Assembly: GCA_903860995.1 (NCBI GenBank)
Contig: CAIOSS010000715.1
Span: forward strand, 1 to 25,026
Reading direction: 5' to 3'
Length of the DNA: 25,026 bases
DNA from: an uncultured delta proteobacterium
GTDB lineage: Bacteria; Myxococcota_A; Polyangia; Polyangiales; Ga0077539
Below the pieces are notes generated by a model that worked only from the letters and a program-made list of their open reading frames with translations, was not told where the DNA came from and did no database searches. The translations under genes and the position numbers were made by a program. Below are positions 7,875 through 16,440 of the stretch, piece after piece. Numbering within the stretch: the first letter of the stretch is position 1; each line of letters opens with the position of its first letter.

Positions 7875-8798
7875 ATGGCGGGCCATTTCGATCTCAATGC
7901 GGCCCTCGTGCTCGTGCGGGTGGTGCAGGAGGGCAGCTTCCGCGGCGCGGCGCGCGCGCTCGGCATGCCGAAGACCACCGTGAGCCGCAAGGTCGCGGAG
8001 CTCGAAGAGCAGCTCGGCGTGCAGCTCCTGCAGCGCACGACGCGGACGCTCGCGCTCACCGACGCGGGCTCGGCGTTCACCGAGGAGGCGGAGGGCGCCA
8101 TCGCCCGGCTCGACGCGGCCGAGGCCGCCGTGGCGGAGCTGCAACGCGAGCCGCGCGGGAAGCTGCGCGTGACGACGACGGTGCCGCTCGGCGAGCGGTT
8201 TCTCGCGACGATCGTGGCCGACTTCCTGGAGGCCTATCCGTCGCTCGAAGTGATGGTGCACCTCACCGACCGCCCGGTCGACCTCGTGGCCGAGCGCTTC
8301 GACGTCGCCATCCGCGCCGGGTCCCTGCCCGACTCGTCGCTGATCGCGAAGCTCATCGGGACCTCGGCCTACCGGGTGGTCGCGAGCCCCGCCTACCTCG
8401 CGCGCCATGGCACGCCCGCGCGGCCGTCCGATCTCTCGACGCACGCGTGCCTGCGCTTCACGAAGTCCGGCACCGTGGCGCGCACGACGTGGCCGTTCGG
8501 CAAGGGGAAGCGCGCCGTCGAGGTGCCCGTCAACGGTCGGCTCGTCAGCGACGACTTCGTGGTGCTGCGCAAGGCCGCCGAGCGCGGCCTCGGCGTCGCG
8601 CGCCTGCCCACCGGGGTGGCGCACGGGTCGCTTCGCGCCGGGCACCTCGTGAGCCTGCTCGACGGGTACGCGCCGCCGCCGACGCCGGTGCACATGCTCC
8701 ACGTCGGCGGGCGGCATCTGCCGCCGCGCACGCGGGCGTTCATCGACTTCGTGCATCCGCGGCTGGGGCAGGCGTTCGCCGAGGCGGCGGCGACGTAG
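7875..8798 (+). CDS. LysR-family transcriptional regulator
   Basis: The 307-aa protein has a winged helix-turn-helix at residues about 5-62 (FVRVV-like start, SFRGAARALGMPKTTVSRKV, LGVQLLQRTTRTLALTDAG), followed by a linker helix and a two-lobed effector-binding domain from about 90 to 300 (GKLRVTTTVPLGERF, ERFDVAIRAGSLPDSSLIAK). The size and order are those of standard LysR regulators in the group close to AaeR/DsdC-like and OYE-linked members. It is divergent from the OYE-DUF1330 gene, with a dyad just before its ATG. It likely represses itself and switches the reductase in response to an electrophile or similar inducer. The inducer cannot be read from the sequence. Confidence 0.92.
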   Translation: MAGHFDLNAALVLVRVVQEGSFRGAARALGMPKTTVSRKVAELEEQLGVQLLQRTTRTLALTDAGSAFTEEAEGAIARLDAAEAAVAELQREPRGKLRVTTTVPLGERFLATIVADFLEAYPSLEVMVHLTDRPVDLVAERFDVAIRAGSLPDSSLIAKLIGTSAYRVVASPAYLARHGTPARPSDLSTHACLRFTKSGTVARTTWPFGKGKRAVEVPVNGRLVSDDFVVLRKAAERGLGVARLPTGVAHGSLRAGHLVSLLDGYAPPPTPVHMLHVGGRHLPPRTRAFIDFVHPRLGQAFAEAAAT

Positions 8799-8844
8799 CG
8801 CCGAGCCGCGTCGGCCGCCCGGCGCCCCGCCGCCGCAGCCGACA

Positions 8845-9202
8845 GGCCTCTGCACCGCCCTCCTCGTGGTGCGCCAGACCGAGACGCGGCGCGGCTGCGC
8901 CATCGACGAGCGCGTCACCCGCGCGCCGGGCGTGCTTCGCTACCCCTGCGCGGGTGGTCCCGCCACGGGGGATTTCGGCGCGTCGCGCTTCAGCGGCAGC
9001 GTGTAGGCCGACGTGGTCGATCTGCGGTTGCGCACGGCGTTTCGCTTCACCGATCCGTGCGACTGGGAGAGCGTGCAGGCCATCAGCGGCAACCTCGGCA
9101 ACGGCGGCGCTCACGTTCGTCTACAGCGAGTCGCCGATGCCGGGCCAGGCGCGCTCCGCCGCCGCCTGCCTCGCGCATGGCAGCGTGACGGTGCAGCGGT
9201 AG
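8845..9202 (+). pseudogene. Remnant of a small Cys-containing protein gene
   Basis: One frame reads protein-like sequence (CAIDERVTRAPGVLRYPCAG, then GDFGASRFSGSV) up to an in-frame TAG at 9004-9006. It continues in the same frame after the stop (VDLRLRTAFRFTDPCDWESV, then QAISGNLGNGG). Around 9105-9112 the coding signal moves to the adjacent frame (LTFVYSESPMPGQARSAA, then CLAHGSVTVQR) and ends at TAG 9200-9202. One nonsense mutation and one frameshift therefore separate three pieces of what looks like a single exported-type domain with paired Cys residues. The N-terminus is lost near the end of the LysR gene. The family is not recognised. Confidence 0.6.
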
Positions 9203-9259
9203 CGCTCGGCGATGCGGAGGGCAGGACGACGGGAGTGACGGGGTCGCCCCGAGGCATCG

Positions 9260-9630
9260 TGCACCCCGGGGCAGCGGACCGACCCGACGGTCTCCGTCGC
9301 CGGACTGGCGCTGGAAGGCGCTGATGTCGTAGCGACCTCCCGCGGGGCGCGGCCCGACCGCGCTGGTCGGCGGCGAGCGGGCCCGCGTAGGGGGTGCACT
9401 CCGCGGCGGGGATGGCATCGACGGCGATGCTCGCCGCGGACAGGCGCACCGTCAGCGTGAACCCGCCGTAGCTGCTCACCGGGTCGAGCGCGACCGCGAC
9501 GCCCATCTGGTCGGCGATCTCCGCGTCGCCCACGAAGGACGCACCGCGCGTGCTGCCGAGGATGTTGTGCCCGGCGGACTGGAGCCGATAGGAGGACCAA
9601 CGGGGCACCGTCGTCGGCACGGACTCGCTA
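9260..9630 (-). pseudogene. Second decayed coding remnant
   Basis: On the minus strand, about 9629 to 9363 reads like a real protein (RWSSYRLQSAGHNILGS, GDAEIADQMGVAVALDPV, YGGFTLTVRLSAASIAVDA, AAECTPYAGPLAADQ). The frame then degenerates into Arg-rich sequence. Plausible continuations occur in the other two frames (GGRYDISAFQRQSGD at about 9340-9296, then ETVGSVRCPGV). No start codon with a ribosome binding site was found. I interpret it as a gene with at least two frameshifts, pointing at the remnant at 8845-9202. The family is not recognised and the boundaries are approximate. Confidence 0.42.
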
Positions 9631-9820
9631 GGGTTTACAGATAAGATAGCGGTTTGGCGAAGCACCTCCGCGATCGGGTGACCGCCAAGGACGAGGCGTC
9701 GGGCGCCAGCACTCGTCGGACGCGATCGGGTTGGAAACACCCTTCACCAGCGCCCGGGGACGAATCAGATTGCACCGTTGACACTCTCGCGAGCAATGAT
9801 CCGGCCGATAGGGGGTGTGC

Positions 9821-12800
9821 ATGGGAGAGGTGATTGGACCAATGTCCACCGACCTTGAGACGCTGGCCGCGATCGGCACATGGGAACTCACGCTCCCCGA
9901 GCGGACGCTGCGCTGGTCTGACGGCGCGCGCGCGCTTCTCGGCGGGGCGTTGCCTGACACGGTCGCGGCGCTGCTCGGGGCCTGCCCCGCGCCGGATCGT
10001 CTGAACGTCGCCGTCGCGCTCGCCCTGCCCCCCGACGACGCCGGGGTGGTCGAGTTGGAGCACCGCCTGGTCCGCGGCGATGGCGTCCGCTGGCTCCAGC
10101 AGCGCATCGCCTGGCTGAGTGGCCCCGACGGCGCGCCGTGCGCCGCACGGGGCGTGGTGCGCGACATCACGCGGGACAAGGCCCGCGGCCTCGACCTGGG
10201 CAGGGCGAACGAGCGCTGGTCGACGGCCACGATCGCGGGCGGAGTCGGCGTCTGGGACTGGGACATTCCGAACAACGTCCTGGTGTGGGACGACGTGATG
10301 TACCAGCTCTATGGCCTGCAAGAGGCTGACTTCGGCGGCGCCTACGAAGCGTGGTCGGTGGCCATCCACCCCGAGGATAAGGGCGCGACCGAGGGGGCCA
10401 TCCAGGCCGCGCTGCGCGGGGAGCACGAATATGCGCCGCGCTTCCGCGTGATCTGGCCGGACGGATCCATCCATCACATCAAGGCCGCGTCGCGCACCAC
10501 CTATGACGCCGAGGGCCACCCCCTGCGGATGATCGGCGTCAACTACGACCTCACGGAGCAGGTCGCGGTCGAGGAGGCGCTGGGACGGGCGAGGTTCGAC
10601 GCCGAGGCGGCGAGCCGCGCCAAGAGCGCGTTTCTCGCCAACATGAGCCATGAGATCCGCACGCCGATGAACGCGATCATCGGCCTGTCCGCGCTCGGGT
10701 CGAGCCTGCCCGACCTGCCGCCGCGAATCGCCGAGTACCTTGACCGCATCCACAGCGCCTCGGGTGCGCTGCTGTCCACGCTCAACGACATCCTCGATTA
10801 CTCCAAGCTGGAGGCCGATCGGGTCGAGCTCGAGCAGACGGAGTTCGGACTCGAAGAGCTGCTCGAGAACGTCATCGACCTCTTCGCGCTCGGCGCCGAA
10901 AGAAAGGGCGTGGAGCTCGTCTTGCAGGTCGAGCCCGGCCTGCCCGCGACGCTCGTGGGCGACCCGCTGCGGCTCGGCCAGGTTCTGAACAACCTCGTCG
11001 GCAACGCCGTGAAGTTCACCGCGGCCGGCTACGTGCGGCTGAGCGTGACCGCGCTGCCGTCGACGTCGTCGGCCCGCGTACGCCTGAAGTTCGAGGTCGA
11101 GGATAGCGGCATTGGCATCGCCCCGGCGGATCAGGAGCGGCTCTTCTCGCCGTTCACCCAGGCCGACGGATCCATCGCGCGGCGCTTCGGCGGTACGGGC
11201 CTCGGCCTCGTGATCAGCCAGCGCATCGTCGCGATGATGGGCGGCGACCTCGCGGTCGAGAGCGAGCTCGGTCGGGGCAGCACCATGCGCTTCGAGGTGG
11301 AGCTGCCCGTGGGCGCGCGGCGCGAGCGCTCGCGGGAGCTGTTGCCGATCCGCGGACTGCGCGCGCTCGTCGTCGATGACCTCGAGACCTCGCGCCATGT
11401 CCTGGTCGAGATGCTCGCCGCGTGGAGCGTCGAGGCCGTGGAAGCGAGCTCCGGCGCCGAAGCGATCGCCCTGCTGCTCCCGCCCGGGCCCGCGCCCTCG
11501 CCGCAACGCCCGTTCGACCTGGTGCTGCTCGACTGGCGGATGCCGACGATGAGCGGGCTCGAGGTGGTGCGGTGGATCCGCGATCGCGTCGAGGAACAGG
11601 CTCTCCGCGCGCCGCCGGTCGTGGTCATGGTCACGGCGTTCGACCGGGAGCAACTGCTCGGCGAGGCCGCCGGGCTGCCGTTACAGGCGGTGCTCCGCAA
11701 GCCGGTCTCCGCCTCGCGTCTGCTCGACACGATCGTGGGGCTGCGCGTGCCGGAGCGCATCAAGTTGTCGGCCGACCCGATGGGGTCGTTGCTCGCGCGC
11801 GCGGCACCCCTGCGCGGTGCACATATCCTCGTCGTGGAGGACATCGATACCAACCAGCTTGTGGCGCGCGATCTGCTCGAGCGGCTGGGCATGCGGGCCA
11901 CCATCGCCAGCAACGGCGAGCAGGCTCTCGCGCTGGCCGAGCAGGCCGCGTTCGACATCATCCTGATGGATCTGCACATGCCCGTCCTCGACGGCTTCGA
12001 GGCGACCCGCCAGCTCCGCCTGCGCCCGGCTTCGGCGACCATCCCCATCCTCGCCATGACGGCCGCCGTTCTGCTCGACGATCAGTCCGCGTGCCGCGCC
12101 GCCGGCATGAACGGGCACGTCCCCAAGCCGATCGACCCGCCCGTCCTGGTCGAGGCGCTCCTCGAGTGGGTGCGGCTGCCGCTGGCGAACGCAGGTCGCG
12201 AGTCGTGGCTCGTGACGGCGGCGACGGTCAGCGATCGTCCGCCCGCTCGCGCCATCGGGTATCCGACGGTCGCCGGAATCGAGAGTGGCGACGTCGCGCT
12301 CCGCTTCGGGGACAACGTCGCGCTCTTCGTCCGGGTGCTCGAGGGGCTCGCCTCCGGCGCCGAGCCAGCGCTGCGCGCCGCACGGGAGGCCTCGGACCGC
12401 GGCGACACGATCGACGCTGCCCTGCGCGTGCATGCGTTGCGCGGGCGGCTCGGCACCGCGGGCGCGCGGGCGGCCATGGCGATCGGCGGCGAGTTGGAGG
12501 CGGCGCTGCGCTCCGGCGCGCCCGCGCAGGGGCTGTTCGCGCAGCTCGACGCCGCCCTGGCGGCGCTCGTGGTGGCAGTGCGCGTCGGGCTGGCCAACCT
12601 CGACCGGGTGCCGGACGGCCCGCAGGCTGCGCTGGACGACGACGCCCTGCGCGGCCTCGTCGAGCAGCTCGAGCGCTACGAAGCAGACGCACTCGAGCGG
12701 TACGAGCGGATGAGGCCGGCGCTCCGCGATCGCCTCGGCGACGCTCGCGCCGCGACGCTCGGCGAGGCGATCGAACGGCTTCGATTCGACGAGGCTGCCG

Positions 12801-12832
12801 AGCTGCTGCGCGGGCTGCTGAGGGCGTCGTGA
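9821..12832 (+). CDS. Hybrid sensor histidine kinase PAS-PAS-HisKA-HATPase-REC-REC-Hpt
   Basis: The 1003-aa protein has no membrane segment, so it is a cytoplasmic sensor. ATG 9821 is chosen because AGGGGG lies 6 bases upstream; ATG 9842 is an alternative. Order: PAS about 5-125, PAS (PAS_3-like, AIHPEDK ... GVNYDLTEQ) about 130-255, HisKA with His277 (MSHEIRTPMN), and HATPase with N-box NNLVGNAVKF, G1 DSGIGI and G2 GGTGLGL. Two receivers follow (Asp571 in LLDWRMP; Asp717 in LMDLHMP), then an Hpt domain with His871 (HALRGRLG). This is a full phosphorelay in one chain: His277 to a receiver Asp to Hpt His871, then to an external receiver. The stop overlaps the start of the REC-GGDEF gene, whose receiver is the obvious target. 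Confidence 0.93.
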   Translation: MGEVIGPMSTDLETLAAIGTWELTLPERTLRWSDGARALLGGALPDTVAALLGACPAPDRLNVAVALALPPDDAGVVELEHRLVRGDGVRWLQQRIAWLSGPDGAPCAARGVVRDITRDKARGLDLGRANERWSTATIAGGVGVWDWDIPNNVLVWDDVMYQLYGLQEADFGGAYEAWSVAIHPEDKGATEGAIQAALRGEHEYAPRFRVIWPDGSIHHIKAASRTTYDAEGHPLRMIGVNYDLTEQVAVEEALGRARFDAEAASRAKSAFLANMSHEIRTPMNAIIGLSALGSSLPDLPPRIAEYLDRIHSASGALLSTLNDILDYSKLEADRVELEQTEFGLEELLENVIDLFALGAERKGVELVLQVEPGLPATLVGDPLRLGQVLNNLVGNAVKFTAAGYVRLSVTALPSTSSARVRLKFEVEDSGIGIAPADQERLFSPFTQADGSIARRFGGTGLGLVISQRIVAMMGGDLAVESELGRGSTMRFEVELPVGARRERSRELLPIRGLRALVVDDLETSRHVLVEMLAAWSVEAVEASSGAEAIALLLPPGPAPSPQRPFDLVLLDWRMPTMSGLEVVRWIRDRVEEQALRAPPVVVMVTAFDREQLLGEAAGLPLQAVLRKPVSASRLLDTIVGLRVPERIKLSADPMGSLLARAAPLRGAHILVVEDIDTNQLVARDLLERLGMRATIASNGEQALALAEQAAFDIILMDLHMPVLDGFEATRQLRLRPASATIPILAMTAAVLLDDQSACRAAGMNGHVPKPIDPPVLVEALLEWVRLPLANAGRESWLVTAATVSDRPPARAIGYPTVAGIESGDVALRFGDNVALFVRVLEGLASGAEPALRAAREASDRGDTIDAALRVHALRGRLGTAGARAAMAIGGELEAALRSGAPAQGLFAQLDAALAALVVAVRVGLANLDRVPDGPQAALDDDALRGLVEQLERYEADALERYERMRPALRDRLGDARAATLGEAIERLRFDEAAELLRGLLRAS

Positions 12833-13752
12833 ACTTCCCCGACGAGAGAGCCCGCGAGGCGCGCATCGTCGTCGTGGACGACGATCCGGCCACGTTGCGC
12901 GTCCTCGCCAGCGTCCTCAAGAGCCTGGGCAAGGTGTACCTCACGACCCGCTCGGACGAGGCCGTCTCGCTCGCGTGCCGGGTGGATCCCGACCTCGTCC
13001 TGCTCGACGTGGAAATGCCCGACGCCGATGGCTTCGCGGTCTTGAAGGAGCTGCGCACCCACGCCCAGCTCGCCCACACGCTCGTGCTGTTCGTGACGAG
13101 CCATGGCGGGCCCGACATCGAAACGCGCGCGCTGTCCGCGGGTGCCATCGACTTCATCCAGAAGCCCGTCCACGCCGACATCGTCCGGGCACGCGTGCGC
13201 AACTACCTGGCGCTCAAGCAGCAGGGCGACCAACTCCGCCGCTGGAGCATGATCGACGGGCTGACCGGGCTCGCCAACCGGCGCGCCTTCGACGCGGAGC
13301 TCGATCACGAATGGGCTCGCGCGGCGAAGAGCGGCGAGCCGCTCGCGCTCGTGCTGTGCGACATCGATTACTTCAAGCGCTTCAACGACGTCTACGGCCA
13401 CCCGACGGGCGACGCGTGCTTGCAGTCGGTGGCGGCGGTGCTGCGCGGCGGCGCGACCAGCCCGCGCGCCGTCGCCGCGCGGTACGGCGGCGAGGAGTTC
13501 GCGCTGTTGCTGCCCGGCATCGCAGCGGCGGACGCCACGCAGGTCGCGGAGGCGCTCTGCGCCGCGGTGTCCGCGCTCGACGTCTCGCACGCCGGCTCGG
13601 AGGTCGCGCCGAACGTCACGCTGAGCCTCGGTGTCGCGACGAAGACCCCGGGGCCGGGCGAGCGCCCCGGCGTGCTGGTGCGCGCTGCCGACGCGGCCCT
13701 CTACCAGGCCAAGGAACAGGGCCGCAATCGCGTGGCCCTGGCCCGCAGCTAG
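12829..13752 (+). CDS. REC-GGDEF diguanylate cyclase response regulator
   Basis: The 307-aa protein starts at GTG 12829, overlapping the kinase stop as GTGA. Residues about 10-130 are a receiver with acidic pocket VVDDD, phospho-acceptor Asp60 (LLDVEMPD) and Lys in QKPVH. Residues about 135-300 are a GGDEF domain with DGLTGLANRRAFD, DIDYFKRFNDVYGH and active-site GGEEF at 220-224, followed by SLGVAT. It should make c-di-GMP from two GTP in the cytoplasm when phosphorylated. The inhibitory I-site (RxxD five residues before GGEEF) is absent: the segment reads SPRAVAARY, with Ser and Ala where Arg and Asp are expected. Product feedback may therefore be lost. Translational coupling marks the upstream Hpt-containing kinase as its likely phosphodonor. 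Confidence 0.93.
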   Translation: MNFPDERAREARIVVVDDDPATLRVLASVLKSLGKVYLTTRSDEAVSLACRVDPDLVLLDVEMPDADGFAVLKELRTHAQLAHTLVLFVTSHGGPDIETRALSAGAIDFIQKPVHADIVRARVRNYLALKQQGDQLRRWSMIDGLTGLANRRAFDAELDHEWARAAKSGEPLALVLCDIDYFKRFNDVYGHPTGDACLQSVAAVLRGGATSPRAVAARYGGEEFALLLPGIAAADATQVAEALCAAVSALDVSHAGSEVAPNVTLSLGVATKTPGPGERPGVLVRAADAALYQAKEQGRNRVALARS

Positions 13753-13800
13753 GCAGGGATGCTCCACGCCTCGTCCCGGTCTACTGCGTCGAGCGTCACT

Positions 13801-13842
13801 CCCTCGGAGAGCCGCCGCGGAATTCCTCGCCGCGGCCGAGGG
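13801..13842. terminator. Two-stage GC hairpin, terminator candidate
   Basis: An outer perfect 7-bp stem (CCCTCGG 13801-13807 with CCGAGGG 13836-13842) encloses an inner 6-bp stem (CCGCGG 13815-13820 with 13830-13835) and a 9-base loop. It lies 48 bases after the GGDEF stop and before a gene remnant in the opposite direction, a fitting place for a bidirectional terminator. The downstream sequence has only a short ATTT and no real U-tract, so it may instead stabilise the mRNA 3' end. Confidence 0.45.
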
Positions 13843-13861
13843 CGTCAGATTTCGACGGATC

Positions 13862-14020
13862 TCAGCTGCCGTCTACACACAGGCGATGGGCCGCGCCGGT
13901 CCGCTCCGGGTCGTAGACGTAGAGCCAGCCCGACCCGCGGATCGCGCAGGAGCGGTCCGGCGCGACGAAGCCGACGGCGGCCTGCGCGGCGTCGGGGTCG
14001 GCGGTCCATTCGGACAGCAT
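13862..14020 (-). CDS. Short ORF (52 aa), small gene or remnant
   Basis: ATG 14020-14018 opens a 52-codon frame ending in TGA at 13864-13862. A TGA lies three codons upstream, so this is the longest possible reading. The sequence is protein-like and unlike out-of-frame GC-rich translation: MLSEWTADPDAAQAAVGFVA, later SCAIRGSGWLYVYDPE, ending HRLCVDGS. Two Cys residues and an aromatic strand suggest a small folded domain. The ORF may be complete or the 3' end of a decayed gene whose upstream part was replaced by the DUF427 fragment. No Shine-Dalgarno is evident. The family is unknown. Confidence 0.42.
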   Translation of the reverse strand: MLSEWTADPDAAQAAVGFVAPDRSCAIRGSGWLYVYDPERTGAAHRLCVDGS

Positions 14021-14022
14021 CC

Positions 14023-14148
14023 ACGGTCACCGTCGGCCGGAAGACCGACCCCAGCGCGGCGTGGTGTTACCCGGAGCCCAGGGATGCCGCGAGGGACAAC
14101 CGCGGCCGCGTGGCCTTCTGGAAGGGTGTGACCATCCGCGAGGGTTGA
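14023..14148 (+). pseudogene. C-terminal fragment of a DUF427 protein
   Basis: The last 41 codons before TGA 14146-14148 read TVTVGRKTDPSAAWCYPEP and then AARDNRGRVAFWKGVTIREG. This matches the end of DUF427 proteins, which finish with AAWYYPxPxxAAxxIxGxVAFWxGVxIE. The upstream two thirds of the domain are missing; the sequence before it belongs to other frames. It is a 3' gene remnant and points at the convergent kinase gene. Confidence 0.6.
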
Positions 14149-14184
14149 TCGCCGCGGGCATTGGGTCGCCCGGCGCGAGGGTGC

Positions 14185-16440
14185 TCAGCCGTGAATCTTC
14201 CGGCTCTCTTGCCACCTGCGCACGCCGCTGGTCACCTGGTCGAGGCTGGCTTGAACGCCGCTCGCGAGGGCCGCGATGTCGGCGCGGTCGGCCTCGTCGC
14301 GCAGCCGTCTTTCGAGCACGCCGGCCTGCGCTCCGATGTCCGCCGCGCCGACGTTGCCCGCCACCCCGCGCAGCGTGTGCGCGACCCGCTCAGCCGTCGC
14401 CCGGTCGCCGCTGTCCAGCGCGCCCATCAACTGCGCGGCGAAGTCGTGCTGACCCTCGATGAACAACCGCAGCAGTGAGTCGTACAGGCGCTGGTTGCCC
14501 ATCACCCGGCGCAGGCCGTCCGCAATGTCCAGGCCCGGCACCTCGTCATCCCGGCTCGCCTGCTGCGGTGCCGCCGGTGCGACCGCGACCGCTCGCAACC
14601 ACCGCGTGACCACCGCCGAGAGCCGCGCCGGGTCGATCGGCTTGGCCAGGTGGTCGTTCATTCCAGCCGCCATGCAGCGCTCGCGGTCGCTCTCCATGGC
14701 GTTGGCCGTCATCGCGACGATCGGCAAGGTCGCAGAGTCCACTCTCCGGCGAATTTCCCGGGTCGCGTCGATGCCGTCCATCACCGGCATCTGCATGTCC
14801 ATCAGCACCAGGCCGTACGCCGTCGCCTCGATCTTCGCGATCGCCTCGCGGCCGTTCTGGGCCACATCGACCTCGAACCCCATGCTGCCCAACAGCCCAG
14901 AGGCCACCTCCTGGTTGAGTTCGTTGTCCTCGACCAACAAGATCCGCGCTGTCGTCCCGGCGCTCGTCGCCGCGCTCGCCCCGGGCCGGTCGTCGTCCGG
15001 GGTCGGCAGGCCCGCGCGCCCCTCCTGGACACGCGCCGTGAACCAGAATACCGAGCCGCGGCCCGCTTCGCTCTCCACCCCGACCTGACCGCCCATCAGC
15101 CCCGCCAGCCGCCTGGAGATCGCCAGTCCGAGCCCTGTTCCACCGTACTTGCGGGTGGTGGAGGCGTCCGCCTGCTGGAAGCCCTCGAAGAGCCGCGCCT
15201 GCTGCTCCGGGGTGATGCCGATGCCAGTGTCTTGTACGGAGAAATGCAGCGACACACCCTCGTCGTCGCGCTCGCTCCGCACGCGCACATGAATCTCGCC
15301 CCGGTCGGTAAACTTGATGGCGTTGCTGACGTAGTTCAGCAGAATCTGGCCGAGCCGCAGCGGATCGCCCAGGAGCACGCGGGGGTGGCCCGGCTGGACA
15401 TCGACCACCATCGCAAGTCCCTTGGCCGCGCAGCGGGCTCCGAGCATGTCTGTCACGTTGACCACGACGCTCGCCAGGTTGAACTCCACGCATTCGGCCG
15501 TCATCTGGCCGGCCTCGACCTTGGAAAAATCCAGGATGTCGTCAATGACGCCCAGTAGCTGCTTCGAAGAGAGCTGGATCTTCTCCAGGTAATCGACCTG
15601 CTGGGGACTCAACTCGGTCTTGCGCAACAGGTGGCTGATGCCCAGCACGGCGTTCATCGGCGTGCGGATCTCGTGGCTCATGTTGGCGAGGAAATCGGAC
15701 TTCGACCGCGATGCCTTCTCGGCCGCAGCCGTGGCTGCGGTCAACGCCGCGTTGTCGAGAATCAGCTCCGTGGAGACGCGCTTCAACGTCGCCAGTGCCG
15801 AGTCGAACATCGCCAGGATGCGCTCGATGTTTCGCATCAGGGCATCCATCAAGACGGCCACGGCCACGGCGCTCGGGAGCAGCCGGACGAAGAAGTCGGT
15901 GTGCATCGGCTGTCGCGCCGCTGAGTACCCGGCTGCCAGCAGAAGCGCGCCCGCGATCAGGCGCGCGGGACGAAGCTCATTGAGCATGAAGATCAGCACG
16001 ATGAGACTCGACAGGAGCAACAGCGGTAGCAATCCGTTGGTGCGCAGGGCCCAGGCGTAGGCGACGGAGAGAATCACGGACAACACGATTGGATCGTGCC
16101 GGCGGACCACGTCGGCCCGGCGCGACCGCCAGGCGAAGACGCCGAGGCAGAGCCCAACGAACGCGGGAATCACGAACAACGTCGTGCTCGCGAACGCCCG
16201 TCGGAGAATCAACACACGGGCGCCCATCACCAGAAACATGGTCAGGAACCCGCACAAGCACGTCGTGAAGAGGACGGTGCGGCGCAGTTGCTGCAATCGC
16301 GATCGGGCATCGCTGAGGTCGGCCAGAAGCTGCTCGACGCGTCGGCGGGAGCGGCCTGGCGCCTCGGCCGATTCCGCGTCTGGGGCGGAACGATCCGCAG
16401 CGACGGTCGGTGTCACGTGGTTGGGTCCAGGAGCAGTCAT
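14185..16440 (-). CDS. Membrane hybrid histidine kinase 6TM-HisKA-HATPase-REC-Hpt
   Basis: The 751-aa protein starts at ATG 16440. The frame is open to a TTG at 16551, but that extension is unremarkable. After a charged coiled segment, six hydrophobic segments lie at about 55-78, 86-104, 116-133, 137-153, 161-175 and 184-200. They form an integral-membrane sensor with almost no periplasmic domain, so it may sense a membrane-soluble cue or bilayer state. HisKA has His256 (MSHEIRTPMN). HATPase has LNYVSNAIKF, DTGIGI and GGTGLGL. The receiver has Asp548 (LMDMQMPVMDG) and a KPID lysine motif. The Hpt domain has His688 (AHTLRGVAGN). This is a complete ArcB/BarA-like phosphorelay chain lacking its own output. 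A partner response regulator must be elsewhere, possibly the GGDEF or HD-GYP regulators in this window. Confidence 0.93.
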   Translation of the reverse strand: MTAPGPNHVTPTVAADRSAPDAESAEAPGRSRRRVEQLLADLSDARSRLQQLRRTVLFTTCLCGFLTMFLVMGARVLILRRAFASTTLFVIPAFVGLCLGVFAWRSRRADVVRRHDPIVLSVILSVAYAWALRTNGLLPLLLLSSLIVLIFMLNELRPARLIAGALLLAAGYSAARQPMHTDFFVRLLPSAVAVAVLMDALMRNIERILAMFDSALATLKRVSTELILDNAALTAATAAAEKASRSKSDFLANMSHEIRTPMNAVLGISHLLRKTELSPQQVDYLEKIQLSSKQLLGVIDDILDFSKVEAGQMTAECVEFNLASVVVNVTDMLGARCAAKGLAMVVDVQPGHPRVLLGDPLRLGQILLNYVSNAIKFTDRGEIHVRVRSERDDEGVSLHFSVQDTGIGITPEQQARLFEGFQQADASTTRKYGGTGLGLAISRRLAGLMGGQVGVESEAGRGSVFWFTARVQEGRAGLPTPDDDRPGASAATSAGTTARILLVEDNELNQEVASGLLGSMGFEVDVAQNGREAIAKIEATAYGLVLMDMQMPVMDGIDATREIRRRVDSATLPIVAMTANAMESDRERCMAAGMNDHLAKPIDPARLSAVVTRWLRAVAVAPAAPQQASRDDEVPGLDIADGLRRVMGNQRLYDSLLRLFIEGQHDFAAQLMGALDSGDRATAERVAHTLRGVAGNVGAADIGAQAGVLERRLRDEADRADIAALASGVQASLDQVTSGVRRWQESRKIHG

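Larger units (their letters stand above)
8799..9820. other. Gene-poor decay zone between LysR and hybrid kinase
   Basis: About 1 kb with no intact gene. It holds a rightward remnant (8845-9202) and a leftward remnant (about 9260-9630), listed separately. The last 190 bases (9631-9820) contain a locally A/T-richer patch (about 9634-9655). A perfect TTGACA at 9778-9783 could be a -35 box for the kinase at 9821, but no good -10 lies 16-18 bases downstream of it. AGGGGG at 9809-9814 is a plausible ribosome binding site for ATG 9821. Confidence 0.6.
13753..14184. other. Intergenic zone after the GGDEF gene
   Basis: This 430-base stretch holds a strong hairpin (13801-13842), a 52-codon leftward ORF (13862-14020) and the 3' end of a DUF427 gene (to 14148), each listed separately. 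The 35 bases from 14149 to 14184 precede the stop of the leftward kinase and show nothing notable. Confidence 0.6.

Noticed and set aside
9778..9812. TTGACA with GATAGG as a sigma-70 promoter for the PAS-PAS hybrid kinase
   Set aside because: The spacer would be 23 bases and no better -10 is present, so it is noted only as a possible -35 box.
11422..12828. Open frame upstream of the GGDEF domain that would make a 776-aa protein
   Set aside because: It is a shadow inside the hybrid kinase. The receiver begins directly after GTG 12829, which overlaps the kinase stop.
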